From Bryobacterales bacterium (GTDB lineage Bacteria > Acidobacteriota > Terriglobia > Bryobacterales > Bryobacteraceae): DNA of 51,796 nucleotides. The number at the start of each line of letters is the position of its first letter. The first letter of the stretch is position 1. The notes beneath the pieces are model-generated. The model had not been told where the DNA came from, did no database searches, and saw only the letters and a program-made list of their open reading frames with translations. Shown here piece after piece: positions 15,527-24,825 of this stretch. Both the position numbers and the translations under genes were made by a program. Where the stretch lies: NCBI GenBank assembly GCA_003487005.1, contig DNFG01000271.1, forward strand, positions 1 through 51,796, in the 5' to 3' direction.

Positions 15527-16801
15527 ATGCAGGCAACGAAACCCGCTTGGTGGAAGCACGAGGACTGGCTGGCTGTTTGGCTGGCCGCGGTGATTCTGAT
15601 TCTGGTGCTCGCCGGATTCCGGCCGGACCTTCCGGTGTTGAAGTGGAAGGATTCGACAGGGCTGCCGGCGGTTTTTAGCATGGAGAACCTGAAGGTGTCC
15701 GTCTTGTTGGGCCTAGGGCTGTTCCTCCTCTCCATACCAGGAGCTTTGATGCTGGGAGCGCGGCTTGCAGGGTACGCGACGGGATTTGTGGCGGTGTTCT
15801 TGCTGGCGCTGGTAGCACAGTGGCTGGCCGGAAACTCGCAGGTCAGTTACTGGGGCGTCGAGTACGTCATCTTCGCGCTCGTGTTGGGACTGCTGTTGAG
15901 CAATGTGATTGGGGTGCCGGGATGGATGGTGGAGGCCGTTCGCACCGAGTACTACATCAAGACGGGGTTGGTCTTGATGGGCGCGACGATTCTGTTTGGT
16001 GAACTGTTGCAAGCGGGCGTATTGGGAATGCTGCAGGCAGTACTGGTCGTCTCACTGGTCTGGTACTTCGGATACTGGCTGGCGCGGCGTCTCCGGTTGG
16101 ATGAGGAGTTCTCCGCGATGCTGACGACGGCTGTGGCGATTTGCGGGGTTTCGGCCGCTATTGCAGCGTGCGGGGCGATTCAGGGTGACAAAAAGAAGTT
16201 GAGCTATGTCGCGAGCGTGGTGCTGATTGTGGCGGTGCCTATGATGGTGCTCCAGCCGTGGATCGTGAAGTCATTCGGAATACCAGACATCGTCGGGGGT
16301 GCGTGGCTGGGTGGAACGCTGGACACTTCGGGTTCAGTGGTCGCCGCGGGTGCGCTGATCAGCGAACAGGCGATGAAGATCGGAACGATCGTCAAGTTCT
16401 CGCAGAACGTGCTTATCGGGTTCGCGGCCTTCCTGCTGTCGCTGTGGTGGACGATGAAGAAGTCCGGCGAGAACCGCGAGAAGCCGTCGCTGGGCGTGAT
16501 TTGGGAGCGTTTTCCGAAGTTCGTGCTAGGCTTCATGGTGGCCTCGCTGGTGTTCTCTTTCCTGGTCTCACCCGGGTTGGTGAAGGAGACCAAGGGCACG
16601 ATCTCGGGGTTGAGGACGGCATGGTTCGCGATGGCCTTTGTCTCGATCGGACTGGAGACGAAGTTCACGGATCTGTGGTCGATGGAGAACGGACGGCCGC
16701 TGGTTGCGTTTCTGGGGGCGCAATTCGTAAACGTGATCTGGACGTTGGTTCTCGCGTACCTCATATTTGGTGGCATCCTCTTCGAGACGCCGCAGTTTTA
16801 G
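15527..16801 (+). CDS. YeiH/UPF0324-type putative sulfate exporter family transporter
   Basis: A 424-residue protein with about ten membrane segments. It has the family features IGVPGWM, TGLVLMGATILFGELL, AICGVSAAIAACGAI, and GGTLDTSGSVVAAGALI, where repeated helix breaks form a transport site. Members are annotated as putative sulfate exporters, but substrates are little studied. The ATG at 15527 (MQATKPAWW) has a GGGAAGG directly in front of it with no spacer, so a start slightly downstream or leader-independent initiation is possible. It is a single gene whose stop overlaps the convergent thiL stop by 4 bases. Confidence 0.88.
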   Translation: MQATKPAWWKHEDWLAVWLAAVILILVLAGFRPDLPVLKWKDSTGLPAVFSMENLKVSVLLGLGLFLLSIPGALMLGARLAGYATGFVAVFLLALVAQWLAGNSQVSYWGVEYVIFALVLGLLLSNVIGVPGWMVEAVRTEYYIKTGLVLMGATILFGELLQAGVLGMLQAVLVVSLVWYFGYWLARRLRLDEEFSAMLTTAVAICGVSAAIAACGAIQGDKKKLSYVASVVLIVAVPMMVLQPWIVKSFGIPDIVGGAWLGGTLDTSGSVVAAGALISEQAMKIGTIVKFSQNVLIGFAAFLLSLWWTMKKSGENREKPSLGVIWERFPKFVLGFMVASLVFSFLVSPGLVKETKGTISGLRTAWFAMAFVSIGLETKFTDLWSMENGRPLVAFLGAQFVNVIWTLVLAYLIFGGILFETPQF

Positions 16802-17673
16802 CGCCGCCGGAAGGGATCCCAGCCGCCGGGTTTCAGGGTTTCTCCGTCGAGCCGGACGCGGCCGGGAGGGCCGTCGAGGACGAACCCGATCAGGGTGAAG
16901 CCGCTTTCGGGATCACGCCGCGCGGTGGGTGGCAGGGTAAAGAGGAGTTCGTAATCTTCGCCGCCGTGCAGGGCTTGTTCTAGAGAGGCGCCCTTCGCCA
17001 GAGGGATGGAGCCGGAGCGCAATTCGGCGGCGACTCCTGAGGCGAGCATCATCCGGGGTAGATCCGTCGACAGGCCGTCACTCAGATCCATGCAAGCAGA
17101 AGCGCGATGTCTGCGGCGCAGTTCGACACCCAGCCCGATGCGTGGCTGTGCCTTCGTTTTCCAGTTAGATGCGGCGGCGGCGCCGAGTGGCCCCGAAACG
17201 TAAATCCCATCTCCTGCTTTTGCACCACTGCGGCGAAGCGCCCGGCCTCGGGGTACGGAGCCGATGACGACCACGTCACAGACCAGTTTTCCGCCCCGCG
17301 TGACATCGCCGCCGATGATCCGCACGTCAAGTCCGCCGGCCAGTTCCCGGGCGCCCCGATAGAAGCCGCGCAGTTGTGCCGTGCCGAACCAGTGGGGCAA
17401 TACGAGAGAAAACAGGGCGAATCGCGGCTCTCCGCCCATCGCGGCGATGTCGCTGATGCCGCGTGCAAGGCATTTCCAACCAATTGCGGCAGGCGGGTGT
17501 GTGTCTCGCCGGAAGTGGACGTCTTCAACCACGAGATCGGTGGTCAGCAGCAGATCCTCGTTGCGCCGGGGGCGGAGGATGGCGCAGTCATCGCCAATGC
17601 CTTCGACCAGGTCCCCCCCTGGCGTCGAAGCCGACCAAAGCGCGATCGCGCGGATCAACGCAGCTTCATTCAT
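16798..17673 (-). CDS. thiL: Thiamine-monophosphate kinase
   Basis: 291 residues of the PurM-like fold. ThiL phosphorylates thiamine monophosphate to thiamine pyrophosphate. Visible family motifs are GIGDDCAIL (ATP/metal site), TTDLVVEDVHF, GISDIAAMGGEPRF, IIGGDVTRGG, MDLSDGLSTDL and HGGEDYELLF. The start at 17673 (MNEAALI) overlaps the end of the upstream Hsp70-type gene by 8 bases, so the two are probably co-transcribed although functionally unrelated as far as known. Convergent with the YeiH-type gene, sharing 4 bases. Confidence 0.95.
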   Translation of the reverse strand: MNEAALIRAIALWSASTPGGDLVEGIGDDCAILRPRRNEDLLLTTDLVVEDVHFRRDTHPPAAIGWKCLARGISDIAAMGGEPRFALFSLVLPHWFGTAQLRGFYRGARELAGGLDVRIIGGDVTRGGKLVCDVVVIGSVPRGRALRRSGAKAGDGIYVSGPLGAAAASNWKTKAQPRIGLGVELRRRHRASACMDLSDGLSTDLPRMMLASGVAAELRSGSIPLAKGASLEQALHGGEDYELLFTLPPTARRDPESGFTLIGFVLDGPPGRVRLDGETLKPGGWDPFRRR

Positions 17674-20299
17674 GACCCAGAACCAGGCCGGAGGGTAGTT
17701 CTTCACCGAAGACCCGGCCGAGGGAGTCGAGGTCAACAGCCGAATCGCCGTCAAGAATCGCCAGCCATTCGGGCTGACCCTCTGCGGTCCGCCGGACCAT
17801 TTCGACAGTTGAGGGTGGCAGGTCGCGCGCCGCGTCGCCCGTCACCTGGGCGAGCCTCGCCATGCACTCGCCGGCACCCTCCACTTTCGCGATCGACTCG
17901 ACCCAGCGTCCGGCGAGTGCAGCCGGCAGCACATGGTTCACCGGCGCATAGAAAAGCTTCCGTGCGCCCAAGCGAGCCAGACACCAGAATTCCGAGGCGC
18001 CAGCGTCGCGATTCCGCATTCTCTTGACAAGCGTGTTGCCCAGGTCGGTGCGCGTCCCTGCGGGCAGGAGTTCGAGGCTCGCCGCGCATCGCCACATTTC
18101 GCGTAGAAGGCTGGAGTTGACCCGCGGCGCTTTGCCGCGCGGCAGCAGGGTGGCGGCGAGGCGCTGGAAGCAATCGGCCTGTTGATTCCTGTTCATTCCG
18201 CCCGCGACGCGGCCCCAGAAGATCCACCATTGGGTTTCGCACTCGACCCGGGAACTGAAGGTTAGTCCCTGTGCCCAGACTCGCCGGGCGAGTTCAATCC
18301 GGTATTCATCACCGGGTGATCCGAAGCCAGGCCGCAGGCAAAGTCCGCAGAGGTTGAGCCATCGGACTTCGTGAGCCGGGCTGCGTTTGCGGCCTTCGTT
18401 GAGTTCGAGGAACTGGTCGCCGAAACGGCGAATTGCCTCAAGAGGCCAGGAGTTCCGGCCGAGCGCAAGAGCCTGTTCAAGCTGGGCGGGCAATGCTTCG
18501 GGCGCCAGTGTCCCGCGGGCGAAGCAGTCACGGATCATCTCCTCGCAGTAGGACAGAGCTTCCGAGCTAACCACCGCCGCGGGCCTCGCCCTCTTGGCCT
18601 GCTCGGCCATCACGGGTTTGCGCAATTCGAACTGCAGCCGCCAGCGATGCTCGCTGATCTTTGACTCAGCCCAAATTTCGAGGGTCCCGACTTCGGTCAG
18701 GTGGGCGCCGAGTTTCACCGGAACCGTCCGTTCCTCGGCCTTCTTCCCGAACCGGATCACCGCCTCGAGCGGAGCGTGCTGGTGCAACGCCTCACTGAGA
18801 TCCTCAGTGGCGAACTCCACGACGTCGCCCACGAGGTCGTCCGCCCTGACGAGCGAACTATAGAGGTTGAACCGGACCGGCTTGTTGGCTACCAGCTGCA
18901 GGTTCTCAAGGTCGAGCGTTTGGGTGGAACCCTCCTCTGCACCGCGCGGCACGAGGCAGACCGTCCTCAAGGCTTCACCAGGGCTCTCAACGCCAAGGAA
19001 GTAAGCCCGAGGCAGGCCGCCGCGCACCAACACACCAGCTCCGCCGCCCCGAACGTAGCTATAGTACGCCGCACCCGCCGCGACGGCAAGATCGAGTTCG
19101 TTGTTCTCAAAGACGAGCGGCCGCTTGCCATACCATTGCTCGACCACATCCGACACCCGCCGTCGCAGGATTTCCGGAATGAAGAAACCGCCATTAAACA
19201 AGATGGCGTCGGGAGCGGGCGATTGTGCGCTGGTGAGGAATGCCGCCAGATGCCGGGTCACGGCTGGGTCGGAAACGTACGGCAATCCGAGTTCGCGGAA
19301 CAGGCTCTTCTTGTCTTCCTGCGGCTTCTCGTCAAGCCCGCAGAATGGCAGGAACCCTTCCATTGCGAGTTCCAGAGCCTCTTCACGCAGCACTTCCGAT
19401 TTCAGCGTGCCGCCCACCAGGGCTGAACCGCCGCCCAGTACGGTGATATCGGCGCTCGCGAGCGTTTCGGAGGCCAGCAGGCGCTCCTTCGCCGCGCTAC
19501 ATTGTCTTCGCAGCGCGCTGCGTTGCCTCAGCGACAATTGCGTACCCAGCTTCGACTCCACCAGCCATGCCAGCGTCAGGTCGAGATTATCGCCCCCCAG
19601 CAAAAGGTGCTTGCCTACGGCGGTTCGAGTGAATTCCACCCGGTCGCCTTCGCGCCCGACGCGGATCAGGGTAAAGTCGCTCGTACCACCACCGACATCG
19701 CAGACGAGTACGATCATCCCGTCGGCAAGCGATTTCTGCGACTGCCGCAAATGGTTCGCGATCCAGGCATAGAACGCCGCCGCGGGTTCCTCCAGCAGCG
19801 TCGCCTTGTGCAGACCGGCTTCGGCCGCCGCCTGCACTGTCAACTCGCGCGCTTCCTCGTCGAACGATGCGGGCACGGTCAACACGACGTCCTGCTCGGC
19901 GAGCGGCGGACGCCCGTCCCGCTCCCAGGCTTCCCGCATCTGCCGTAAATACCGCGCGGACGCTTCCACGGGCGACATCACCCGGCCAGCCTCCTGCGCG
20001 TCCCACGGCAGGACCCTGGCCGTCCGGTCCACTTCCGCGTTCGACAACCAGCTCTTGGCCGAATGGACGAGCTTCGTCGGGATAAGTGAACCCTGCTCGC
20101 GGGCGTACTCACCCACGATCCCGTCGCCTTCGAGGTACAGAAATGACGGCAGTGTGCGCCGTTCCGCGGTAGACGTGGCGCTCACCTGCTGCGGTACTGG
20201 CAGAACATGGACTGGCGGGAAGTCCGCGCCTTCACCTTCGCGCGGGTCGATGTAGGCGAATGCGCAATTGGTCGTCCCGAGGTCGATGCCGATCTTCAT
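17666..20299 (-). CDS. Hsp70-family protein with long C-terminal extension
   Basis: 877 residues. An Hsp70/actin-fold ATPase occupies about 1-370, with phosphate-1 loop IGIDLGTTNCAFAYID, VLTVPASFDEEARELTVQAA, EEPAAAFYAW and VCDVGGGTSDFTLI. A beta-rich region follows (about 430-550), then some 300 mostly helical residues with Trp/Arg-rich segments, unlike DnaK's lid. This matches uncharacterised Hsp70s with DUF3731-like tails. No DnaJ or GrpE lies nearby. It overlaps the second Hsp70 gene by 4 bases, so the two chaperone-like proteins are coupled. Client unknown. Confidence 0.88.
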   Translation of the reverse strand: MKIGIDLGTTNCAFAYIDPREGEGADFPPVHVLPVPQQVSATSTAERRTLPSFLYLEGDGIVGEYAREQGSLIPTKLVHSAKSWLSNAEVDRTARVLPWDAQEAGRVMSPVEASARYLRQMREAWERDGRPPLAEQDVVLTVPASFDEEARELTVQAAAEAGLHKATLLEEPAAAFYAWIANHLRQSQKSLADGMIVLVCDVGGGTSDFTLIRVGREGDRVEFTRTAVGKHLLLGGDNLDLTLAWLVESKLGTQLSLRQRSALRRQCSAAKERLLASETLASADITVLGGGSALVGGTLKSEVLREEALELAMEGFLPFCGLDEKPQEDKKSLFRELGLPYVSDPAVTRHLAAFLTSAQSPAPDAILFNGGFFIPEILRRRVSDVVEQWYGKRPLVFENNELDLAVAAGAAYYSYVRGGGAGVLVRGGLPRAYFLGVESPGEALRTVCLVPRGAEEGSTQTLDLENLQLVANKPVRFNLYSSLVRADDLVGDVVEFATEDLSEALHQHAPLEAVIRFGKKAEERTVPVKLGAHLTEVGTLEIWAESKISEHRWRLQFELRKPVMAEQAKRARPAAVVSSEALSYCEEMIRDCFARGTLAPEALPAQLEQALALGRNSWPLEAIRRFGDQFLELNEGRKRSPAHEVRWLNLCGLCLRPGFGSPGDEYRIELARRVWAQGLTFSSRVECETQWWIFWGRVAGGMNRNQQADCFQRLAATLLPRGKAPRVNSSLLREMWRCAASLELLPAGTRTDLGNTLVKRMRNRDAGASEFWCLARLGARKLFYAPVNHVLPAALAGRWVESIAKVEGAGECMARLAQVTGDAARDLPPSTVEMVRRTAEGQPEWLAILDGDSAVDLDSLGRVFGEELPSGLVLGHE

Positions 20300-22053
20300 G
20301 TTTTGAGCTTATCCCTCACCTGGAATTCAAGCTTCCAGCGCCGGCCATCGCGCCCGGCGCACCAAAGCTCGAGCACCCCTGTTTCCGTGACTTTCGTCTC
20401 CAGCCGGACCCGAACAACCTTTCCGGCGGTCTCTTCGGCGGGTAGACAGACACTCACTGGCGCCAATTCCACCAGTTCGTCTCCAAAGTCGTCCAAGAGG
20501 GTGCCCAGAGCGTCGTTTTTGCGCTCGAGTGACGCGAAAAAGCGGAATTCCGCGGGCTCTCCGACTACCAGTCCGAACTCGCCCGCGGGCACTTCGGCGC
20601 CGGAGCCCTCTTCCATGCCAAAAGGCGCAACCGTCAACGCCTTGAGCGGCGCCGCCATTCCCGGGACTGCCGGCATGGCGGTTTCAATCCCCACATAGTA
20701 GGTCCGGGGAACGCCGCCGCGAATCCGGATGCCTCCTTTGTCTCTCGCCCGGCCATACGCAGCGGCACCTCTCGCGACCGCATGCATCAGGTCCTCGCCC
20801 ACGAGGGCCTGGGCGGGTGGCGCCCCTTCTTCCGCCAGCCATGAATTCAATACCGTCAGAACGCGCTCGCGCAGGTGGGCCGCGTGAAACACTCCGCCGT
20901 TGAAGAGGACATGGGTCGGCCGCGCCAACTCACCATCGCCGCGACGGAGGAACCGCGCCAGGTGTCTGGTAATCGCCGCGTCGGTCTCGTACGGAAGCCC
21001 AACCTCGACCAGTCCGGCGCGAGTCCTCCTTCCGGGCATCTCGTCGCTGCTCACGACCGGGAAGAAGCCGTCAACCAGTAGGCGTTCGACCTCCTCACGC
21101 TCCAACATCGCCTTGAGCGTTCCGCCGATCAGGCTTGTCCCCCGGCCCAGAATCGTGACCGCTTCCGCCGCGGAGTCCGGATTCGACAATAGCCGCTCCT
21201 TTGCGAGTCGGCACTGCTGCCAGAGCGACTGCATCCGCATCGCATCGAGTTTGTGGCCCTGCGCGGCGAACTTCTGCGCGAGCGAATTCGCGAGTGCGAG
21301 GTCCATGTTGTCGCCGCCGAGCAGCAGGTGTTCGCCCACGGCTACTCGCTCGAGCTCGAGAGAACCCTCCCGCGCCGCGACGGTGATCAGCGAAAGATCA
21401 GTCGTTCCTCCACCCACGTCGATGACCAGCACGAGATCGCCCTGGCCGATGTGCGAACGCCAGTCCTCATGGCTTTCAAGCCATGCATAGAAAGCGGCCT
21501 GAGGCTCCTCGAGCAAAACCGCCTCTCCGAAACCAGCCTGCCGCGCGGCCTGTTCCGTCAATTCCCGGGCCACGGCATCGAAAGATGCAGGCACCGTCAA
21601 CACGATCCGCTGTCCGGCAAAATGCGCGTCCGGATGAACATGCTCCCACGCCTCGCGCAGGTGTTCCAGGTAGAGGCGCGATGCTTCGACGGGTGAGACT
21701 CGCGGTGCTCCTTCGGACGCACTCGGGGGAAGAATCGGGGCCGTTCTCTCGGCGCCCGTGTAGCTGAGCCACGACTTGGCCGAAGTGACCAGCCGTCCCA
21801 GGCTCTCCGCCCCCCGCCGGGCGGCGAGATGACCTGCCACCCGAAGTCCCCCCTGGCGCCACGGCAGGTCGAGTAGACCTTCCGCGAACTCGCCATCGCG
21901 TGCCAGATAGAGTGCGGAGGGCAGCAACGGCTCCGCCCTCACCTCGCCTGGGCTCACCAGTTGTGGGATGGCAAACACCTCCACCGGTCCTGCCGCTCCG
22001 GCGTGCGCGAAGCCGCAGTTGGTAGTCCCTAGATCGATGCCCAGGTATCGCAA
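20296..22053 (-). CDS. Second Hsp70-family protein, TTG start
   Basis: 585 residues beginning directly at the nucleotide-binding loop (RYLGIDLGTTNCGFAHAG). It has VLTVPASFDAVARELTEQAA, EEPQAAFYAW and VIDVGGGTTDLSLI, as in DnaK, then a shorter beta-rich substrate-type domain to the end, with almost no helical lid. The only start that fits is a TTG at 22053, two bases after the DUF2760 stop; a longer frame upstream is closed off by overlap with that gene. It shares its layout with the downstream Hsp70, suggesting an old duplication with separate C-terminal fates. Confidence 0.87.
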   Translation of the reverse strand: MRYLGIDLGTTNCGFAHAGAAGPVEVFAIPQLVSPGEVRAEPLLPSALYLARDGEFAEGLLDLPWRQGGLRVAGHLAARRGAESLGRLVTSAKSWLSYTGAERTAPILPPSASEGAPRVSPVEASRLYLEHLREAWEHVHPDAHFAGQRIVLTVPASFDAVARELTEQAARQAGFGEAVLLEEPQAAFYAWLESHEDWRSHIGQGDLVLVIDVGGGTTDLSLITVAAREGSLELERVAVGEHLLLGGDNMDLALANSLAQKFAAQGHKLDAMRMQSLWQQCRLAKERLLSNPDSAAEAVTILGRGTSLIGGTLKAMLEREEVERLLVDGFFPVVSSDEMPGRRTRAGLVEVGLPYETDAAITRHLARFLRRGDGELARPTHVLFNGGVFHAAHLRERVLTVLNSWLAEEGAPPAQALVGEDLMHAVARGAAAYGRARDKGGIRIRGGVPRTYYVGIETAMPAVPGMAAPLKALTVAPFGMEEGSGAEVPAGEFGLVVGEPAEFRFFASLERKNDALGTLLDDFGDELVELAPVSVCLPAEETAGKVVRVRLETKVTETGVLELWCAGRDGRRWKLEFQVRDKLKT

Positions 22054-22055
22054 AC

Positions 22056-22592
22056 TTACTCGACTTCCAGTTCGGCCGGCGCCACTATCGAGACGTTCTG
22101 CTTCGGATTCACCGCCGGCAGATTCACGCTGTCCACCCGCCATCCCTTGTGCCGCAGCAAACCTCCCTGCGGCTTGCCCTGCGCGGGCAGATTCCCAATG
22201 AACTTGATCGCGTTAGCACCCCGAGCAACCGCCCCAGCCGCCTCCGGCTTGGTGAATGTCCCCTCCACGCCGTCGATCACCGGCGCCAGCGTCAGGTACT
22301 TTCGCAGGGACTCGCGGCTCTGCTCATGCACGTTTCGGACCGCCGATCCCACCTGATCGTCCGAATACGGGGCGATGTCTTCCATCAGGAAGTCAACCAA
22401 CCGGGCATCCCTTTGGAGAATCCCCAGAAGCTGCAGCGCGCCGTCGGAGGTTTTCACAACGGGCTCCTTCGCCGGCTCCGGTGGGCGGCGCACCGCCACT
22501 TTCGCGTAACCAAACGCCGTCGCGATTTGCTCGGGTAGATCGCCTCCGAGAATGCTGAAAAAGGCGCGAAACGCCATCCCAATGCGGCTCAA
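22056..22592 (-). CDS. DUF2760 protein
   Basis: 178 residues with a short N-terminal helical segment ([17 protein letters not shown]), a basic-proline linker and a conserved core ([21 protein letters not shown] and onward) ending in beta-rich sequence with [11 protein letters not shown]. This matches DUF2760, which is often encoded in front of Hsp70-type genes. It is the first gene of the DUF2760-Hsp70-Hsp70-thiL unit. Likely partner of the two Hsp70 proteins, possibly as co-chaperone or adaptor; this is inference. Confidence 0.82.
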   Translation of the reverse strand: MSRIGMAFRAFFSILGGDLPEQIATAFGYAKVAVRRPPEPAKEPVVKTSDGALQLLGILQRDARLVDFLMEDIAPYSDDQVGSAVRNVHEQSRESLRKYLTLAPVIDGVEGTFTKPEAAGAVARGANAIKFIGNLPAQGKPQGGLLRHKGWRVDSVNLPAVNPKQNVSIVAPAELEVE

Positions 22593-22668
22593 GCGGGATT
22601 CACCTCCAATCTCTCAGGATACACCGAGGGCTTCAGCTGGCTCGTTTACTTGTTCTCTTCCCCATATT

Positions 22669-22684
22669 TCGAGTATTATCGAAC
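22669..22684. promoter_or_regulatory. Inverted repeat, ArsR-type operator candidate
   Basis: TTCGA and TCGAA form a 5-base inverted repeat around a 6-base AT-rich spacer, 8 bases before the arsenite-exporter start. Its position and TTCGA/TCGAA arms resemble ArsR-family sites, but no arsR gene is in the window. It is in the 100-base divergent gap with the DUF2760 operon. Confidence 0.35.
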
Positions 22685-22692
22685 TAGAATTC

Positions 22693-23778
22693 ATGAGCAC
22701 CCCCGCCGCCTCACGCCTCCCATTCCTGGACCGCTACCTGACACTCTGGATCTTCGCCGCCATGGCCGTGGGCGTGGGGGCAGGCTACCTGTTCCCCAAC
22801 ATCGTCCCCGCACTGGAGCGGATGAGCATCGGCACGACATCGATTCCGATTGCCGTCGGCCTGATCCTGATGATGTACCCGCCGTTGGCGAAGGTTCGCT
22901 ACGAGGAGATGGGCAGGGTGTTTGCCCACAGGAAGGTGTTGATCCTGTCTCTATTGCAGAACTGGGTCGTTGGCCCACTGCTGATGTTCGTGCTCGCGGT
23001 CACCTTTCTGCGCGACAGACCTGAGTATATGACAGGACTGATTCTGATCGGCCTGGCGCGTTGCATTGCGATGGTGATCGTCTGGAACGACCTCGCCCGC
23101 GGCGACCGCGAGTACTGCGCGGGTCTGGTCGCCTTCAATTCGGTCTTCCAGGTGCTCTTTTTTTCACCCTATGCGTACCTGTTCCTCGCAGTGCTCCCGC
23201 GCTGGTTGGGTATGGAGGGGGTCGAAGTCAGTTTCACGATGGGCGACATCGCCGAAAGCGTGTTCATCTACCTGGGCATTCCGTTCCTGGCCGGTTTGTT
23301 TACCCGCATGATTCTAGTGAGGAAGCGGGGACGCGACTGGTACGAGCGACGTTTCATTCCGCGCATCAGTCCGATCACCCTGATCGCCCTGCTGTTCACC
23401 ATCGTGCTGATGTTCTCGCTCAAGGGCGAGGCGATTGTTCAACTCCCCTTTGATGTGGTCCGGGTCGCCATCCCGCTGGCAATCTACTTCGTGGTGATGT
23501 TCATGGTGTCCTTCTGGATGAGCGCGCGCGTCGGCGCAACGTACGCCGAGTCCACCACGCTCTCCTTCACCGCCGCTTCAAACAATTTTGAACTGGCCAT
23601 TGCCGTCGCGATCGCCACTTTCGGCATGCAGCACGGCGCGGCGTTCGCGGCCGTCATTGGTCCGCTGGTGGAGGTTCCCGTCCTGATTGCTCTGGTTAAC
23701 GTGGCGCTTTGGATCAACCGCAAGTACTTCGCCGGCCGCTTCGACGCGGTGGAATCCTGCCGGCCGGGCGCGGCCTAA
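22693..23778 (+). CDS. acr3: ACR3-family arsenite efflux permease
   Basis: 361 residues with ten predicted membrane helices. The ACR3 hallmark is the cysteine in a conserved helix, here C124 in [16 protein letters not shown]. Other family features are [18 protein letters not shown] and [17 protein letters not shown] near the C-terminus. It extrudes arsenite across the inner membrane. The ATG at 22693 is used; the longer upstream frame lies in the divergent promoter region. arsR, arsC and arsA are absent from the window, so regulation is unclear. It converges with the MerR-like/TPR gene (7 bases apart). Confidence 0.92.
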   Translation: MSTPAASRLPFLDRYLTLWIFAAMAVGVGAGYLFPNIVPALERMSIGTTSIPIAVGLILMMYPPLAKVRYEEMGRVFAHRKVLILSLLQNWVVGPLLMFVLAVTFLRDRPEYMTGLILIGLARCIAMVIVWNDLARGDREYCAGLVAFNSVFQVLFFSPYAYLFLAVLPRWLGMEGVEVSFTMGDIAESVFIYLGIPFLAGLFTRMILVRKRGRDWYERRFIPRISPITLIALLFTIVLMFSLKGEAIVQLPFDVVRVAIPLAIYFVVMFMVSFWMSARVGATYAESTTLSFTAASNNFELAIAVAIATFGMQHGAAFAAVIGPLVEVPVLIALVNVALWINRKYFAGRFDAVESCRPGAA

Positions 23779-23785
23779 TTGTTAA

Positions 23786-24715
23786 CTACGCACCCTTGGC
23801 GCGTTTGCCTGAGATAACCGCCTCCTCGCGCACACGAGCCAACTCCCGGCGGGCGATCGCGGCCCAGTAGCCTTGCGGATCCAGTTTCAGGTAGGCCCGC
23901 CAGTGCTTCAACGCCTTCAGAGAGTCGCCCTTGCCCTGAGCCAGGAGCGCCAAATTGTAATGGGCATCGGCATAGCCGGAATCCAGCCGAAGTGTGTGCT
24001 CGTAACACTCCAGCGCCTTGGCGACCTCGCCCAATTCATCGTAGAGGTTGCCCAGATTGAAATGCGCAAGAGCATAATCAGGCTGAGCCACGGTCGCTCT
24101 GCGGTAGCAGGATTCGGCGCGAACCCAGTTCTGCTGGTGGAAATGGACCGTCCCCAGGTTCACCAAAGCAGCGGAGTGGCCGGGATCGGCCTCGATCGCC
24201 TTTTCGTAAGCCGCGATCAGTCGATCCGCCGCCCCGCCAGTCTGTTCCAATTCCACGGCCTTTTCAAACCAGCGGTCCGCCTCGAATCGCCGAGCAGCAG
24301 CCGCCCGCGCCGATTCATCTTCAGCCGGTCTTCCAGGGAACTGGAGCAGCCGCCGGATCTCATCCTGATCAAAGTTCAGGAGAAGTTGGCCGGTCAACGG
24401 TTCCATCCGGCCGCCGTCGACCTGCACCGCCAGTCGCCGGCCATCCGTGAAGATCTTGAGCTCGGTGAGCGGATTCTCGATATGGCGCAAACGCTCCCGC
24501 AGCGCCTCCACAATGAGACGGATTCGCTCGGGCCTGTAGCGGTTCCGCCGAAGTTCGCGCAGCGTCTTCAGAGCCACCATCTCTTGAAAACCGTAGTGAC
24601 TTTGCTTGAGCAGAAACCCGTGGCGTTCCCAGTCTTCCAGTACCGTCTCCGCAATGTTCAGAAGGCGGCATACCTCCAAACGCGTATACCCCGACTTCAC
24701 ACCTGCTTCTGCCAC
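23786..24715 (-). CDS. MerR-like helix-turn-helix fused to TPR repeats
   Basis: 309 residues. The first 75 resemble a MerR winged-helix unit (SGYTRLEVCRLLNI, then DWERHGFLLKQSHYGF), about 60 residues follow with basic helices, and the rest is TPR (ALVNLGTVHFHQQNW, AHFNLGNLYDELGE, AHYNLALLAQGKGD). There is no effector domain of the classical MerR type. Start is probably GTG at 24715; a second GTG 12 bases on is possible. A TACAAT element at 24723-24728 would put the start of transcription near this codon, so translation may be nearly leaderless. It is divergent from feoA. Confidence 0.8.
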   Translation of the reverse strand: MAEAGVKSGYTRLEVCRLLNIAETVLEDWERHGFLLKQSHYGFQEMVALKTLRELRRNRYRPERIRLIVEALRERLRHIENPLTELKIFTDGRRLAVQVDGGRMEPLTGQLLLNFDQDEIRRLLQFPGRPAEDESARAAAARRFEADRWFEKAVELEQTGGAADRLIAAYEKAIEADPGHSAALVNLGTVHFHQQNWVRAESCYRRATVAQPDYALAHFNLGNLYDELGEVAKALECYEHTLRLDSGYADAHYNLALLAQGKGDSLKALKHWRAYLKLDPQGYWAAIARRELARVREEAVISGKRAKGA

Positions 24716-24780
24716 GCCGCCGATTGTAGCACGCGGGTGCGCGAACCCTGGCATCAATGGCCGGTCTGCCTGCATCCCCA

Positions 24781-24810
24781 TTGACCGGAGGCCAATACCG
24801 GGCGGATACT
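24781..24810 (+). promoter_or_regulatory. Candidate promoter of feoAB
   Basis: TTGACC (24781-24786) and GATACT (24805-24810), 18 bases apart, resemble a sigma-70 -35/-10 pair. They would start transcription about 9 bases before the feoA ATG, giving a very short leader. Confidence 0.4.
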
Positions 24811-24825
24811 GGTTCTGAGTAGCTT

